From positions 20,708,001 through 20,772,000 of the forward strand of contig OZ316897.1 in assembly GCA_973895155.1 (NCBI GenBank): a stretch of DNA of 64,000 nt. Direction: 5' to 3'. Made by a program: the position numbers and the translations under genes. Every line of letters starts with the position of its first letter. Within the stretch, counting starts at the first letter, position 1. Of this stretch, positions 36,000 to 49,261 are shown piece after piece. This DNA comes from Marsupella aquatica (taxonomy: Eukaryota; Marchantiophyta). The notes under the pieces are model-generated. The model made no database searches. It worked only from the letters and a program-made list of their open reading frames with translations, and had not been told where the DNA came from.

Positions 36000-38860
36000 A
36001 GAGGCCTACAGAGATATAAAGAGATTGATAGTTCTCGTAGGATTGCAAAAACTCTCCAGAACATTCAATCTGAGGACTGTCTTCTACTCCTTCTTGAATA
36101 GCAACAAGTCAAGATCTATATGTGCAATACAATGTCAAAGTAAGAAGTATTGAGGAGCTCTCTATCCAAACAACTCATCTCACAGTTCTTGTAAACTAAC
36201 ACAATATATACTCTTTGGTTGGTTTTCAACCAAAGAAACATTGGGCACTGAAGAAAAGGTATACATTTGCATCCCTGCCAAGTTGGCTTACCTCATCCCT
36301 TGGGGCATGTTTTAGGATTGGATTTTATGACCTATGGTTTACTTTTTGGATTAGATATCCTAAGTTAAAAGTGTTCTTGTTTTAGGAGTCCAAAAAGAAT
36401 TGTTTGAGTGCATTGATTTGATGATCAAACACATATGAGGAATTAGTACCAGGCAAAGCTCAAATGAATTGTAATGAAACAATTTAGTGGAAATATCTAA
36501 GAGGCAGAGAAGAGATGTGTATCACCACAATTGAACAACAAATTCAAATAGTAATCAGCATGTTTTGAATCCTTGGGATCAAAAGACATTAATTTCAATG
36601 AAAAAATGACAAACCAGTTGACTAGACTTCAACCTAGATCACTTTTCAAATTTTTGGATTGGTTGTAATCTTCTTTATCATTCAACAGTATCTATGTTTG
36701 AATCCAAAATCCAACATAGGATATATAGCAATTTTCATGAGAATTTGGGGTCCACATTCTATCATATTTTGAATTAAATGCTCTCCCTGCTGCCTTGGAA
36801 AAGAATATTGCAAGATTCCTAATGTTCATTCTAATGCAATCGCTGGTCACTGAAGCTAAGAGTAGTTACAATTTCTAATTCAAGAAGATTCAAGAAGATT
36901 CAAGAACAAGTTGTAAGTTCTTGAATTTCTCCCTACTTGTTCTTGAACTAAATTGTCATAAAGAAAGTTGCACAAGATTTGTAATATTCGGATAAGCTAA
37001 TGATCGCTAATTTTGTTGCTGCGAAGGTACAGTATATGTTTTAAGATCCTATACTCACTTCAGCTTCTCAGAAGCTGGGGACATGTTAAATATGATCTAA
37101 TGTAAAGCTGGGGCAATGTCACAATCTAATTATCATCAACATCTAGTGCACTCGAGAAGGGCTTCAGGACAGTCCAATCAGAAGGAAGAATATAGGTTCA
37201 TTCAACTACCTGAGCTTAATTCACATGCTTTATCTGGACAAGAAAGTGATTTCTCAAGACAAATGGATACAGCAAAGGAGGAATTGTCCAATTTTAGAGA
37301 CAAAATGAATCAGTGGAAAGAAATTTACAATAGAGAGATGGGAAAGACTAGAGCAGAGCTTGCTAGCTTGACTCCTAGATTGTTAGGTTTGGGACTAGCT
37401 GCAAAAATCCACAATCTCAGCAATGTCACCAGCAGTCGACTTAGCACACCAAATTCTGGCACACCTTTCACCACAAGTCGATGTAGCACACCTTTCTACA
37501 CCCCAGGTTGTGCCACACCAACATCACGGAGTTGGCGAGGCATGCCTTATTGCAGAACACCAAGTTGTGAGACACCAGTTCCAGATTCAGATAATTAATC
37601 ATAAGAATTTTGTGGTGATTTGAAATATTCCACCTACCCTTATAGTTTAGACTTGTCCAGCAATTCGTCATTCATTTGTTTAAGCCATATAGGCACTTGG
37701 GACGTACAATCATTTGAGTACTGTAGGTAACTAATGAAAATTGAATCAAGTACAGCTCATTCTTTTTCATTCCCCATTACATCCTCTTGGTTGGTTTTCT
37801 AACTTGTAATCATAGATATGAAGGCTCTTATCTCAACGTCAACTTAAGTAGAGGTCAATTACTTCTCACTGTACTCTCTTTTTGTATGGTAACCACTGAC
37901 AAATGCCTCCATAACCTAAGTGTATCAGTGTGCTAAAACCTGAACTCATAGATGAGGTTTGTGACAAAATTCTTTGTGGACATCCCAATTGTTTGTAGCC
38001 TCATGCTGAACAAGATTCAAGAAGTTAGGTCAATGGAAGAGGTCTATTCATCTAAAAAATGTCCTCATACATTGTTTCTCTTTCAATCATCTTTTGAGAA
38101 TATTCTCCAATAAACTAAAAAAAACCTCAAAATTGATAAGCCAGCTGGAATCTAGAATCTTGCGCTCTTCAATAAGCTCTTGACATTTCTGTTATCAGCA
38201 CCTAAACATCAGATGAATCAAAGTCCCCTACACAAACCAGTGCAAGAAAACCCACCTGAGCTTGTTTCTACCATTATGATTCAGTGGTCTGATTAATATA
38301 TTGGTATTTAATGGCTGTATAATGAACAATGTGAGGGAGGTTTCCACATCACACATGGGAGAGGGGTTTTCAGAGGAAAAGAAAATTCTACACCATCCTG
38401 TAGTTAGGATGTGTGTAAATACATGGAAACTGGCACTACCCATTTACTCTCAAGGCAGTGCTATGAACTGAAAGTTGTCTCATTCGGCTCTAGTGCCCTT
38501 GTGGCAGTTTCAGCCCCTATCCAAGTCCGATAAGTTCAATTGAGAGATGACGTTGCTAGTTAAATCTATGTCAAGTTAATACACCAGAAAGTAAACCAAT
38601 ATAATATATTTATGATGTACAAATCAAATGATTTGAATGATAGATGTCTTGGTTGATGTTTTGACTGTATAACTAACGTAGATTTAACATGAGGTCTCAA
38701 CTCACCATGGATCCATGCATAAATAAAGGTCAACTGACCCCAATTTGGCCACATTCCATACAAGTCTACTACAGTAGTTAACTTTTGGGGAAGTATGCAC
38801 AGAATGACAGAAACAGCCTCCAAGCACCAATGAAGTTAGAATATCGAGATGTAAGAAAAA
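36000..38860. other. AT-rich stretch around the 37.1-kb ORF
   Basis: Apart from the ORF at 37116-37598 and a short AGATTCAAGA triple repeat near 36880-36905, nothing could be identified here. Confidence 0.4.
37116..37598 (+). CDS. hypothetical protein with Thr-Pro-rich C-terminus
   Basis: A 160-codon frame from ATG 37116 to TAA, the longest in the gene-poor middle. The N-terminal half is polar and helix-prone (MDTAKEELSNFRDKMNQWKE). The C-terminal third carries seven TP dipeptides at fairly regular spacing, in contexts such as RLSTPNSGTPF, CSTPFYTPGCATP and CRTPSCETPV, with several Cys. No family was recognised. The TP tract partly reflects a nucleotide repeat, GGCACACCTTTC / AGCACACCTTTC. 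It stands alone with no splice partners found. It may be a small gene, a mobile-element gag-like fragment or a chance frame. Confidence 0.35.
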   Translation: MSQSNYHQHLVHSRRASGQSNQKEEYRFIQLPELNSHALSGQESDFSRQMDTAKEELSNFRDKMNQWKEIYNREMGKTRAELASLTPRLLGLGLAAKIHNLSNVTSSRLSTPNSGTPFTTSRCSTPFYTPGCATPTSRSWRGMPYCRTPSCETPVPDSDN

Positions 38861-38869
38861 GGCACTGTC

Positions 38870-39500
38870 TGTCTCGTGACTTGTGACATGGTCCCAAGTG
38901 TTGCACATGCTGTATATTACACTCGCACAGAACAATCCCAGAGGGGAAGACACAATCCCAGAGGCACGAGACCTAATGAAGGGGAGAAAAAACAGCAATA
39001 TGGTCCCCTCCAAGATCATGCATGGAAGACAAAGGGTCTTCTTTACACACTAATTACATGGCTTGACAAGGCAGAATGCTGCTGTAAAGAGAGTGCGAGC
39101 TAAGTCTGTTGGGCACGGACTCCCAAACACTGATAAGGCCAGAATATGGAGGTGTATGCAAGGCAGTCGTGACTCATGACATGGTCCCAAGTGGTCACAT
39201 GCTCACTCCAAAGTCATGCATGGCAGACAACTGAGCAGTCCTTACAGATTGGTTACATGTCTTGGCACGGCACATTACCACTGTAAAGTGCATGCGCTCA
39301 GGAACTTGGACACAGACTCCCAAACACGGATACGCTTAGAAATGTGGAGATGTAAGTAAAGGTACTCGTGACATGGCATGGTCCCAAGTGTTGTGCATGC
39401 TCGCTCCAAAATCATGCATGGCAGAACGAATGCCATTCCTTACACACATTGCTTCCATGGCTTGACATGGGACGATACTGCTGTAAAGAGCGAGCGCGTG
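38870..39500. repeat. tandem array, 3 units of about 200-290 bp
   Basis: Units are marked by ACATGGTCCCAAGTG at about 38886, 39179 and 39377. Each continues with CATGCATGGCAGA, TTACA, ATGGCTTGACA, CTGCTGTAAAG and, in units 1 and 2, ACGGACTCCCAAACAC. The first unit carries an extra insertion of about 95 bp. Confidence 0.8.
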
Positions 39501-42500
39501 CAGTAAGAAAGGAAGTACGGTAACGTACTTTACAGTACTTGACATATAGTACTTAACACGATACGTACCGTACCTGTGAGTAGACAAGACAGAATACATT
39601 CGAATCTTTTTGGGGGCACAGCACCGAAAAGTGCTTCATTAAAGAGTACAATGGCCTCTTCCTAAGTACGCACCCCACAAATACAAACCCTGGTTAATTG
39701 CAAAGCGTCAGGTTCTTCCCTATATTTCTGACCATTGTGCACTTTTTCTGCACTTTCTGTAGTGCACAGAGGTCCCCATTGAATGACAGGTATTTAAGTG
39801 CAAAACTTCTTTAAGGGTACATGTACATTAATGGGTAAGACCTCAAATTCCTCTGTGCAACTGTTATAGATAAGTGCAAACCATTTTTGTAAAGAGTTAA
39901 TGTTGCAGTTACAAGATATTGACGGGGGGTTTACAATAGGGATATACCATCCAATAGACGGATTAGAGAATGCACTACAGTAGATTCCTACTTCCATATG
40001 AGATGACAAGGTCTCTCATGTGACAAGTGACATAGGGAACAGGAATTGCTAAAGGTGGAGGCACTCTAGCAGCAAAAAGAGTCATCATGTTACTTACCTA
40101 CAGAGTGCAGTCTTAAAATGTTTGCTTATCAGGTAGTGCAAACTTAGTAGCTGCAATGCCCTGAGTGTTCCAGGGAGTGTGCGCTTAAAAAGACTAGATG
40201 GTGAACCCCAACAAGAAAAGGAACAGGCATGATCCATAAGCGGAGCAAGAGTCAAATACAGCAGGTTAGCGAGATAAATAAACTACTATTGAAATTTTGG
40301 GACAATTGTTTTTTGGGGGGCGATGGGGACAAAATTTAAGCATTTTAACAGACAATATGAATATCTTAAGCATTATTTTAACAGAAAAAACTGACATGTC
40401 AATTTTGGCAGTTCTTAAAAAGTAAAAATGTATAATGTAGAGAAATTCGTTCTGGCATTGCACCAATTTGATGTATTTTTAAAAAGCTTTAAGCGCATGT
40501 GCGAACCTGATCATTCTACTGTACACTTCAGAGTTTGACTTCAGGTCAGGAAGGGTTTGAATCTCGTGTGAGAAGAACATTATAATCAAAGGCTCACCTA
40601 ACTCAAGCCTTGTACAGTAGGCTTTTGTACTTTGAAGTAAGGCACACTAAAGGCTCCAAGGCTCACAAAACATTATTTTTTATATGTCAACATTACCTAA
40701 ACAATCCTGTCATTTTTCCAGTAACTGACTTTAGATGATATCTAATTCATAACTGAGTGTTAAAAATATCAACAAGAAAACTTGAGTGTAGAAAATTTGG
40801 CTTATTTTGTTCTATTTTTTTTGAAGAATGGCAACAATGCACCCAGTGTGTACTGCATAGACTCCTAGGGTGAAGATCAGAGAGGGGCATGAAGAAAAGC
40901 AAAACCCAAGGACCACACAACCACCAAATGCCGCAGCACTAGCAGTGTCTCACAGGATAACCAACTAATTTGTTTTGGCTGAGAATGGATCAGGGTCAGC
41001 CACCTATGAACCTACACGTGATGAGTCCAACAACTAATTCTATAGATGGGGTGAGTGGTCCAATCACACCAGATCAGGGAGTAATATAGCTAGTAGATCT
41101 ATGATGCCAGGAAAATTAGAAACGTTTCTTGTTGTAGTCATGTGCACACACATTTGTTGTTATGGTAGTTGCCTCTCCAATAAAAGACATCTGATCTGCA
41201 AGAGCGCCATGGAAGGTGATAGTGACCTTGTACCAAATATTAAGGTGAAAGACCCAGCACACTTGTCATGTGTATGCAAATGAGTCACATCTCTGGGGCA
41301 GTCCTCTCTAAAGCAAAGGCTCAACCCACGGTGTAGGGTGGCAGGAAGGGTTATTCTCAAGATACATACTCCCTAGCTATGCTGATGTGACAAACCAGCC
41401 TCTCTAGAAGGGTGCATACAAAATGACATTGTTCTAGCCTTTTGGTTGGGTGGCTAAGGTTTGGTCATTCAAACTTGAAAGAAAAGATAAAATCCCTAAT
41501 TTGACTTCAGTTTCACTGGCTTAGGTGCTCAGATGCTTTCTTAGGAACAGAATAATCAATCACTTGAAAAAATTACATCTGATGACTGTGTGTTGTTAAC
41601 CAAAAAATGTGGTTCAGTCGGTCTCCCAATCCCCCATTTTTAGAGGCAACTTTGAACTATGGAGACCATCAAGCCGATCTATGTCCAAAGGGGGTACAAA
41701 TGCTACAAAATCATCATAACCATGATTCACCTTATCCTAGGGAACTTAAAGCCCTCATGGACACACACGTTTCTCGGGACTACCCGGATGGACACAACCA
41801 TGTGACACTGTAAGAAGAATCTCCAATTACACCTAACAAACGGATTGCCATCTTTCATTAACGAAACAAAACCTTGCTTTAGACCTTATGGTTGAGCTAG
41901 ACGGTCACCACATCCTTGCAAGGAGGAAAAAGTGTCTGGACTACCAGAAGAATCAATTGAATATCGATTGGTCCTGGTCACATACCTCCTTACAAATCAC
42001 TTTGGGATTACAATCAAAAAGTTTGTTACACGAGGAAAAAATGAAATTCAAGTTGTGTCTATATGGATTATGTGTGTCTATCGGGGCTTTCTTCCAAACG
42101 TTTGTGTCCATGAGTACTTTAAGTTCCCTTATCCAACTATTAACTGGTTCATACCGTAAAGCATCAAAGGACACCGTTGACAGATAAACGGTACCAACAT
42201 TGAGGTTATCCACCGCCCATCTTCTATAGATGGGGCGTACTGTACTGCTATTTCCCCCGTACTGTACTGCTATTTTCCCCACCCCTCCCCCAGTCCCCCA
42301 CCAAAAAGGGAAACAGCGAGCCTCCAATGGAAAATAGCACAATGTGTCCAAGAAAAGGTAAATTGGTCAGAATCCAAAAGTTGCATGCGTTTTATATTAT
42401 TTTGTTTTCTGACAGAAGTCGGTGGTTGGTGGTCCACACTTATTAGGGTATTGTCTTAAATTGCAAACTGGATTTTTGATTCGTACGGAGTTAGTGCTAA

Positions 42501-43965
42501 CCTGCCACGATCGGCCACTTTAGTGTTAATACGAAATACAAGGTGTAAAAGTTGATTGGGGTTGAATAGACACTTCCTTTCATTTGGGTGTGAAATTGAT
42601 TTTCAATTGAGCAAAAAATGAAAACTCTATTCAGCAAAGTATATATATCAGTGCAAACGAACAAAAATGTCCAATGGGGAGACAGGGTCCCAAACGCAAG
42701 CAACCATGAACTAAAGGGAGGGGAAAAGGCCCAGAGTAGACCAAGAGGCCCAACAAGCCAAGGGGTCCCCCAAATAGACTTAAACTTCTGACAAAATGCC
42801 CGGATAGACCAGCACAGTCCAATGGGACTGCAAAACTTCATTTGTTGGTCAAAAGTGATCTGGTCCATCCTCGTTGCAAGGGTCATGATAGTAATCCATC
42901 TGAGCATCTCAAAGTGAGAGTGTTATCCAATGAAAATCAAGTTAAATAGTTCTATCAAGTTTACAATCCCCAGAATTCGGTCCATTGTAAATTTAGTTGT
43001 TTTCAATATCATCAACATTTAAGTGAGGGATGTTGGGCTGAGATTTTGAATCTCCAACTTGTGGCAAGAGGGAGAGGCATTATGGGATTATGGGTTGAGT
43101 CTCTAACTATATCTTAAGGATTTCTTAAGGATTTCACCTGCTTTTGACTACACATTAACACAAATGGGATATTATGGCTAGACAAATGGAAGCAGACATA
43201 TATGAAGGACAAAAAGTTGTAGTTGTCTCCTCCAGAAGTTGTCTCCATGCCTATAATTGTGTCTGAATAGGACGTTTCAAAGTTCAGAAAATCCTTATGG
43301 CTGAAAATTTCTGGGACATAAGATTTTTACGGGATGTGTATTTAGGTAGCCCGTAGGGAGTTATGTCCTGGCCATAAAAAGTTATATGTCCTTGCTCGTA
43401 TCTCCTTGCGTTGTTTTGACATGCCCTAGTGTCTCCTACCAGAAGTTGTAGTTGTCTCCTATAAAAACCATGACAGGATATGCCATCTGGTGATTGGTTG
43501 AGGTGTGAGGAAATGGGCGACTACCTGATGTATGTTCTGTATTCAGTCCAAAAGTCTCCTGATATCTCCTGTCTTTTTTAATATATGGAAATTGATTTCC
43601 AAAGCAAATTCTCCTGACATGAAACTCGTTTGCAAACGTTATGTTGTTCTTTTGAATTTCCACTCAGAATTGGCGTAAAGCAATAAATGAGATATTGACC
43701 AATTATTGTAAAGTTGTTACGCTAGGGTCTACTGAAATCATTGGCCCCTCTTGAGTGGGTTTTCAAAAATGTCTCCTCTAGGTTGAATATTATGCTAGCA
43801 AATGTGAAAAGTGGAAAACCACAAACAATCATTAAATACAAGACCTATACTCAATATTTTAATTTGGTGTGTGGGCAAGATCTACTTCAACGGCCCCCCA
43901 ACAAGAGGGCACAAAGGAACACCAAACAGTCCTGAGTGGCTCAAAAGCTCAAATAGCTCAAGAAT

Positions 43966-44175
43966 CAGCTTGTTTATCAACTATAGCACCTCTAATTCTG
44001 GCTCAAAGTCTGGCAAGAACTAAAGGCCCACAATCCTACCTCAAAATTGGAAAGAAGACCTGTTGTCTTGGCTCACAACAGCTACAATTTCATTCTTGAA
44101 ACTGGTCAACTTGTTTATCACTATAACATCTCCAATCCTGGCTCACAGTCTGGCAAAGGAAAGCCTACAATCCAC
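43966..44175. repeat. two-copy direct repeat, about 70 bp
   Basis: CTTGTTTATCAACTATAGCA through CTGGCTCAAAGTCTGGCAAG to CACAATCC (43966-44036) recurs diverged at 44107-44175, with about 140 bp between starts. Confidence 0.7.
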
Positions 44176-45099
44176 TGTGTACAAGCTATGTGAAGCACCT
44201 AGTGTAACTCCTTCAACGCTCTACAGTTTTATTTGTCACTCAAACCATTCATTTACTATAGGAATCCCCAGCTGATATGAATAAACTGGCCCTAACTGAG
44301 CACATGTGATTTGCATTCTTATTTGAGAGGTGCTTTTTTCTAGACTGTAAACTATAAGAGCAAACTATTGGATGATTTCATCACCTTGGGAGCAGATGTA
44401 ATGTGCCCACAAATTGTTCCTCATTTGAAGTACGTGCGTTGTCTTCCAGTTGCGTGGAAGTTGTCACGCTTTTCAACTCACACTATCAGGGGTTGTTGGG
44501 GGGTGCTGCGGTTCCTGACAATCATGTTTGTTCTCTGCGTGCTTATAATAAATTTGGTTCTAGTTACCTCGTTGAAAGATAAAAACAAGTGTTTCGGGAT
44601 AAGCCTTTCAACTCACTGTAGTGGAGTTGTCTGGGCCATTTTGTACCCTAGATGGAGGGGGATTTGGTAGGCCATGATTAAGGATGCTTTATAAGTAGAA
44701 GTAGGGAAACACCACGTTTTTGGTGCTGTGGTTCCTGGTTTGGCATATTTGGGTGGGGGGTTCCTGTTCGTTTGCTGTGTGGGTAGCTAGCTGGCTTTCA
44801 CCTGAATCTTGGTTTGAATGCCCTGGGTGATGGTTACCTTTCCATTAAAAAAACATCCTTAGATCAAAGCAGAGATGGGTCCTCCTTGGGGTGTGAGACC
44901 ATCCTTGGCATCCTCAGATCTACAATACTGTAGGGCAATAGCAGCATCAAGGCAAACTTGGGGATCCTGGCCTCTTGATGACAGCTTGATGAGCACCTCC
45001 AAGTGATGTAGGCAGTAGGCCAGGTCCTTGGAATACCGAAGTGCTATCACCTTTCGCCCCTTCATGAAACATTCATTATATTTCAGTCATATCATATCA

Positions 45100-45195
45100 T
45101 TCATGTCATGAATTACTGTAGGCCAGAATAATATTCTCCCTGTTTTCATTTATGAATGACTGTAGGCCAGATAATATGCTCCCTGTTTCCATTCT
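45100..45195. repeat. tandem duplication, about 50 bp
   Basis: ATGAATTACTGTAGGCCAGA followed by ATATTCTCCCTGTTTTCATT recurs as ATGAATGACTGTAGGCCAGA followed by ATATGCTCCCTGTTTCCATT. Confidence 0.8.
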
Positions 45196-45881
45196 ATAAT
45201 TTAAAAAAATAAAAAATCTGAATAGCCAGTGGTAACACCAGGATGCTTATAATATTTTAACATTTACAAGAAAATTTAGAGGTTTTCCAAGGACCCAATG
45301 ATATTTGTTAGATGGGCCCAACATTTCAATATTTATTTATTTCTTGAGATGAGCTGGGATGGCTCTAAGTTTGTTATGTGCCCCAACAGAAACAGGTGCA
45401 GAGTCGTTATTTATTTCCCTTGAAAGACGGACTGAAAACATTAATAATGAAACGGGTAGTCTTCTAGCTCATTGGACGTCTGAAGAGTCACCCCACCAAA
45501 AAGCCCTGTCCACCATATACGGTGGGCATGCAAAGACCCTTGCGTGCCTTAGTGTAACGTGTGGGGGAATCATTTTTATGCCAAAAGGTCCTTTTCATTG
45601 GTTACATTGAAGATTGTCTGTGATGCCAACATAATTGTATGATATCTTGCTATTATGACGGGTCCAAAAGGACCTTTCCCTGAGATCCATTGAACACTCT
45701 ACGCGGATATTTGTAGACTGTCTTTATCCTGTAGTGTTTATAGACATTGCACAAGAACCCAAACCTTTTTGTGGGCTAAATGTGAATTATTGATTGATAG
45801 GCGGGAAAGCTGAGAGTGACTAGTTAAGATTGCCGCGATCAGTAGGACTTGCTTTATTGAGTTTTCGCCTGAATGCCCGAG

Positions 45882-45938
45882 CTTTGCTCATGAATTCCTG
45901 CACTTTGCTCATGAATTCCTGCACTTTGCTCATGCATG
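45882..45938. repeat. 21-bp tandem repeat x2.7
   Basis: CTTTGCTCATGAATTCCTGC is repeated with a 21-bp period. Two copies are exact and a third is partial. In one minus frame it reads as repeats of FMSKVQE, but the surrounding 75-codon frame is not otherwise gene-like. Confidence 0.9.
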
Positions 45939-46689
45939 GATGGTGAGTACAGGTCCCTGTGCCCATTTCCAGTTCCAGCTTTGCCCCCAAGTCATGGTCT
46001 AGAGACTTCACTGTGGACTGTAGTCCCATCCCAGCTTTTGATCGCACTTTGTATAGAGAGATAGATCATACCAGCTGATTGTTGTGCTCTTGGTGAGTGC
46101 CCATGCCCATGTTCTGAAAGCTTCACTCTTGGCGGTTGGCCCTTACGGTATCTTATAATTGTGCTTGATCAGATTTCTTCTAATTGTCTCGTTTTATTTT
46201 GAAAAGTTTTGTGTAATTATTTGTCTGTACTTATGTTGCGCAAATACCCTGAGAGCCATGGAAGGGCAGTGCGGAATTAGTGAGGACGTTAATTGGAACC
46301 ACACATAGCCCACAGATCACTTAGAAATTCATTCCTCTCAAATGCTTTGCAGTGTCACCAAGCACTACAGTACTATGGGCTGGGCCCGGTAACATTGTTG
46401 TTATAAGAGTGTGTTTCTTTCTCTTGCTTTTCTATGCTTCTCCCTAAACCCCAAACTATGTTGAAAAGAAAAACTAGGTAGCTTTATCTGTGATCTGCAA
46501 GTGAGATATACAAGTACACAGCCTGACACATAGCTCAAGGAGAAAGCAACATATTGTTAAAGTGCCTTTGAACAAGCCATGCAACTACACTAGCTTGCTC
46601 ACATAGGAAACCCTGGTTTGCAATTTAGTGTATTTTAGTAATTTTTTCCTCTCAGTTGCACGCCTAAAGCTCCAAATCATTGGAACTAA

Positions 46690-47530
46690 ACCTTGGCCAT
46701 GGCCCAAGAAAGGACTCAACTAGGCCCAGCAGCATCTTCTCGACTTGATGGACTGCAAAGATATATGGATTCAGGATTTGACCAGGCCCTTTGGACAGTC
46801 GGCTGTCATAAATTCAAAAACCCGTACTCCACAGAAGTCCTTGTTGGGTCCGCCTCCGACTCACAAAGCGCCGCTACTTGAATCTGGGTGCCAAAAAATC
46901 TACAACATGTTAATTTTTGATAAACTCAAAAAACCGAATTAGATGATGAAATGCAATATGCTTGAGGTGATCATTGTTTGGTGTGATCTGGTAAGCTCAA
47001 GCCACCTACTGAAGAAAACCCAGACTCTTTGGACATTTCCTTACACACAATCTTATATGGTCAAAAATCTACACTTGGGAACTTTTTACAAGTCATTTGT
47101 TTAACAGAACCATAATATTTTAAGTTTCACTTGAAAGCTGTTAACTTATTCAAAGATAGTAGCTACATTAGCTCAATTTTGGTTTGAAGTGTTGTCTAGA
47201 CCTAAAGAAAAGTGCACAATTGTAGATTACAGTTTGTAAATAAGAAATGTTTGAGTATATAGGATTGAGTGTTGGAGGTAATCCAACCTGCATGAGTGTT
47301 GGTAGGTAGCTTGAACTCACAAGATCACACCAAACTATTTTCAGCGAGATTTTCAGCTCAAACATGACTCATTTAGTCATCCGATTAAATATTGAAGTTT
47401 ATGAAAAATTAACATTTGGTTGCTTGTGTGGGCCTGGTCTGAATCCATCGTTGTGGTCCATCAAGTCCAGAAGATGCAAGTGTGAAGAGGGGCCTGGTTA
47501 AGTTCTTTCTAGCCCCGGCTTGGCCATCTT
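46690..47530. mobile_element. foldback-type element with long imperfect inverted repeats
   Basis: The left arm (about 46690-47020) is the inverse of the right arm (about 47250-47530). Matching landmarks inward from the ends: GGCCATGGCCCAAGAAAGGA versus TTTCTAGCCCCGGCTTGGCC; CTTCTCGACTTGATGGAC versus GTCCATCAAGTCCAGAAG; GGATTCAGGATTTGACCAGG versus CCTGGTCTGAATCC; TGTTAATTTTTGATAAACT versus AGTTTATGAAAAATTAACA; GTTTGGTGTGATCTGGTAAG versus CACAAGATCACACCAAAC. The centre is about 230 bp. No coding capacity. Fragments of the same sequence recur near 50.57 kb and 50.94 kb. Confidence 0.75.
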
Positions 47531-49221
47531 ACTTAAAAAGCAGGAACAGAAGCTAGAGTGCAATCTAGGCTTCTAGAATGAAGCCCTAGACTATAACTCC
47601 AATAAAGACACATACTCTTATTGAAGACAAACAAAAATTATGGTGCAAGAAAAAGATGGGGCAAAGATAAAAGGGAAGTAATGCAATATTCTTATTTTTT
47701 GGTGGATTGTTTTTTGGTTTTCATCTCAAGGGGGCAGGGGAAGGAATCTAAATTTGGGGTGGGAGTGAAAATGGGATTGGGGTATGTCGTTTGTTTATCA
47801 AAAGGTTACTACTTATATTTTCACTACTTTACAACCAATACCATTTTAATTGTATCACAGGGATGTGGAGGGACCCTATTTAGACTTCATCTCATCGGAA
47901 AGGAGTAGATTCATTTTCACTCCCGGAAATTCACTTTTTATCAAGTCTACCGACTATCTCACCCTTCACTGCTTTTGATCAAGTCCTATAGACTGCACTC
48001 TCTACCTTCCTCTTGGTCTCTAGTGGAGTGTTGTCACCACTCCTCTGGCTCACAAGGCCGACCAGACCTTGCAAACTTCTCTTAAGAATCCACTTGGTGG
48101 GTCCTTTCACAAAAAACACACCAAAACGGCTACGGGAAGAACATAACTATGAGAGAAAAGAAATCATAACATGCAACAAAATTGGGAGAGTCAAATTGAA
48201 TACATATCTTTTGGTGAACAACATATTAACACATTGCATGAGTAACCCGGCCTCCTGCCGTCTACTCAACTCCTATCTCACTAGGACAATGATACTTCTC
48301 ACCTCACTACTAACTCCAGATGACTTCCCTCTCTACGCTACAAGCTAACACTCTCCATCCAGACTAGACTGAGTTCCCCCCTTGCACCTACCCGGGGCTG
48401 CCCTTAAATACAAAAAAACACACCAAAGCACACAAGCCCTACAAGGGTGAGGCAACCACTACCCTCAAAATCTAACTTACATGCGGCACACACATGTGTC
48501 ACCAACCAATCTTATCCTAAGTGAGACCGACAGTGCCTTCGACGGTGCCCACTATCACTCCGCTAAACAAGGACTCACTTGAGTCCACCACTTCCTATCC
48601 AATCTATCTACCTTGTCTACCAGCATCAATCCTCTTGATTGCCACCACCGGTCTGCAGTAAAAGGTCAAAAATAAAATTTTCTCAGAATTCACTTCTGAA
48701 AAATATCCGAGGAATCCTGCTCTTCCTGGTCACGGCTCCGTAAACGGCACACAAAACAAAGGGCAAACAACCAAGATATGATCATTTAAGTTTTTACGGT
48801 AATTAGGGTACCGCCCCCTCCATTTCGTTTGTACAACACCAGGGAGCCCCTACTTTGGAAAACATGGATCACGGATCCCCGTATGTGCTGCTACTTCTTC
48901 TTTCCCTTGGAAAGCCAGGACCTTCTGCAATACGGACGTCTGTACGACCTCAAAACTCTCGCATTCTAAAAAACAATGTGATCCATTGTATCTCCTCCAT
49001 CTTAGCTTCGTTTTGGTTGTGTGACACGTCATTAGATTTGGCTCGGAGAGCTCTTTCCAACAATCCTGTAAACTCCTGTTTCTAAGATGGTCAACAATTT
49101 GATGTTCATATAACCAGGGTCCATACACACATTGAAAGCAAACACAATAGGGAAAGGGTTTAGGATTTAGGAATGGGTGAGAACCCCACTAGTGAGAAAA
49201 GAGAAAAAGGGAAGGAAGAAA

Positions 49222-49261
49222 GTGTGGGGGCCCCTTCTACGGTGTGGGGGCCCCTTCTACG
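49222..49261. repeat. 20-bp tandem duplication
   Basis: GTGTGGGGGCCCCTTCTACG occurs twice in direct succession, and a third, partial GAGTGGGG follows. Confidence 0.9.

Larger units (their letters stand above)
39500..46689. other. AT-rich stretch without a gene
   Basis: About 7 kb with only short unrecognisable frames. It contains diverged duplications at 43966-44175 and 45100-45195 and a 21-bp repeat at 45882-45938. I see no reverse-transcriptase, integrase or transposase motif. Confidence 0.45.
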
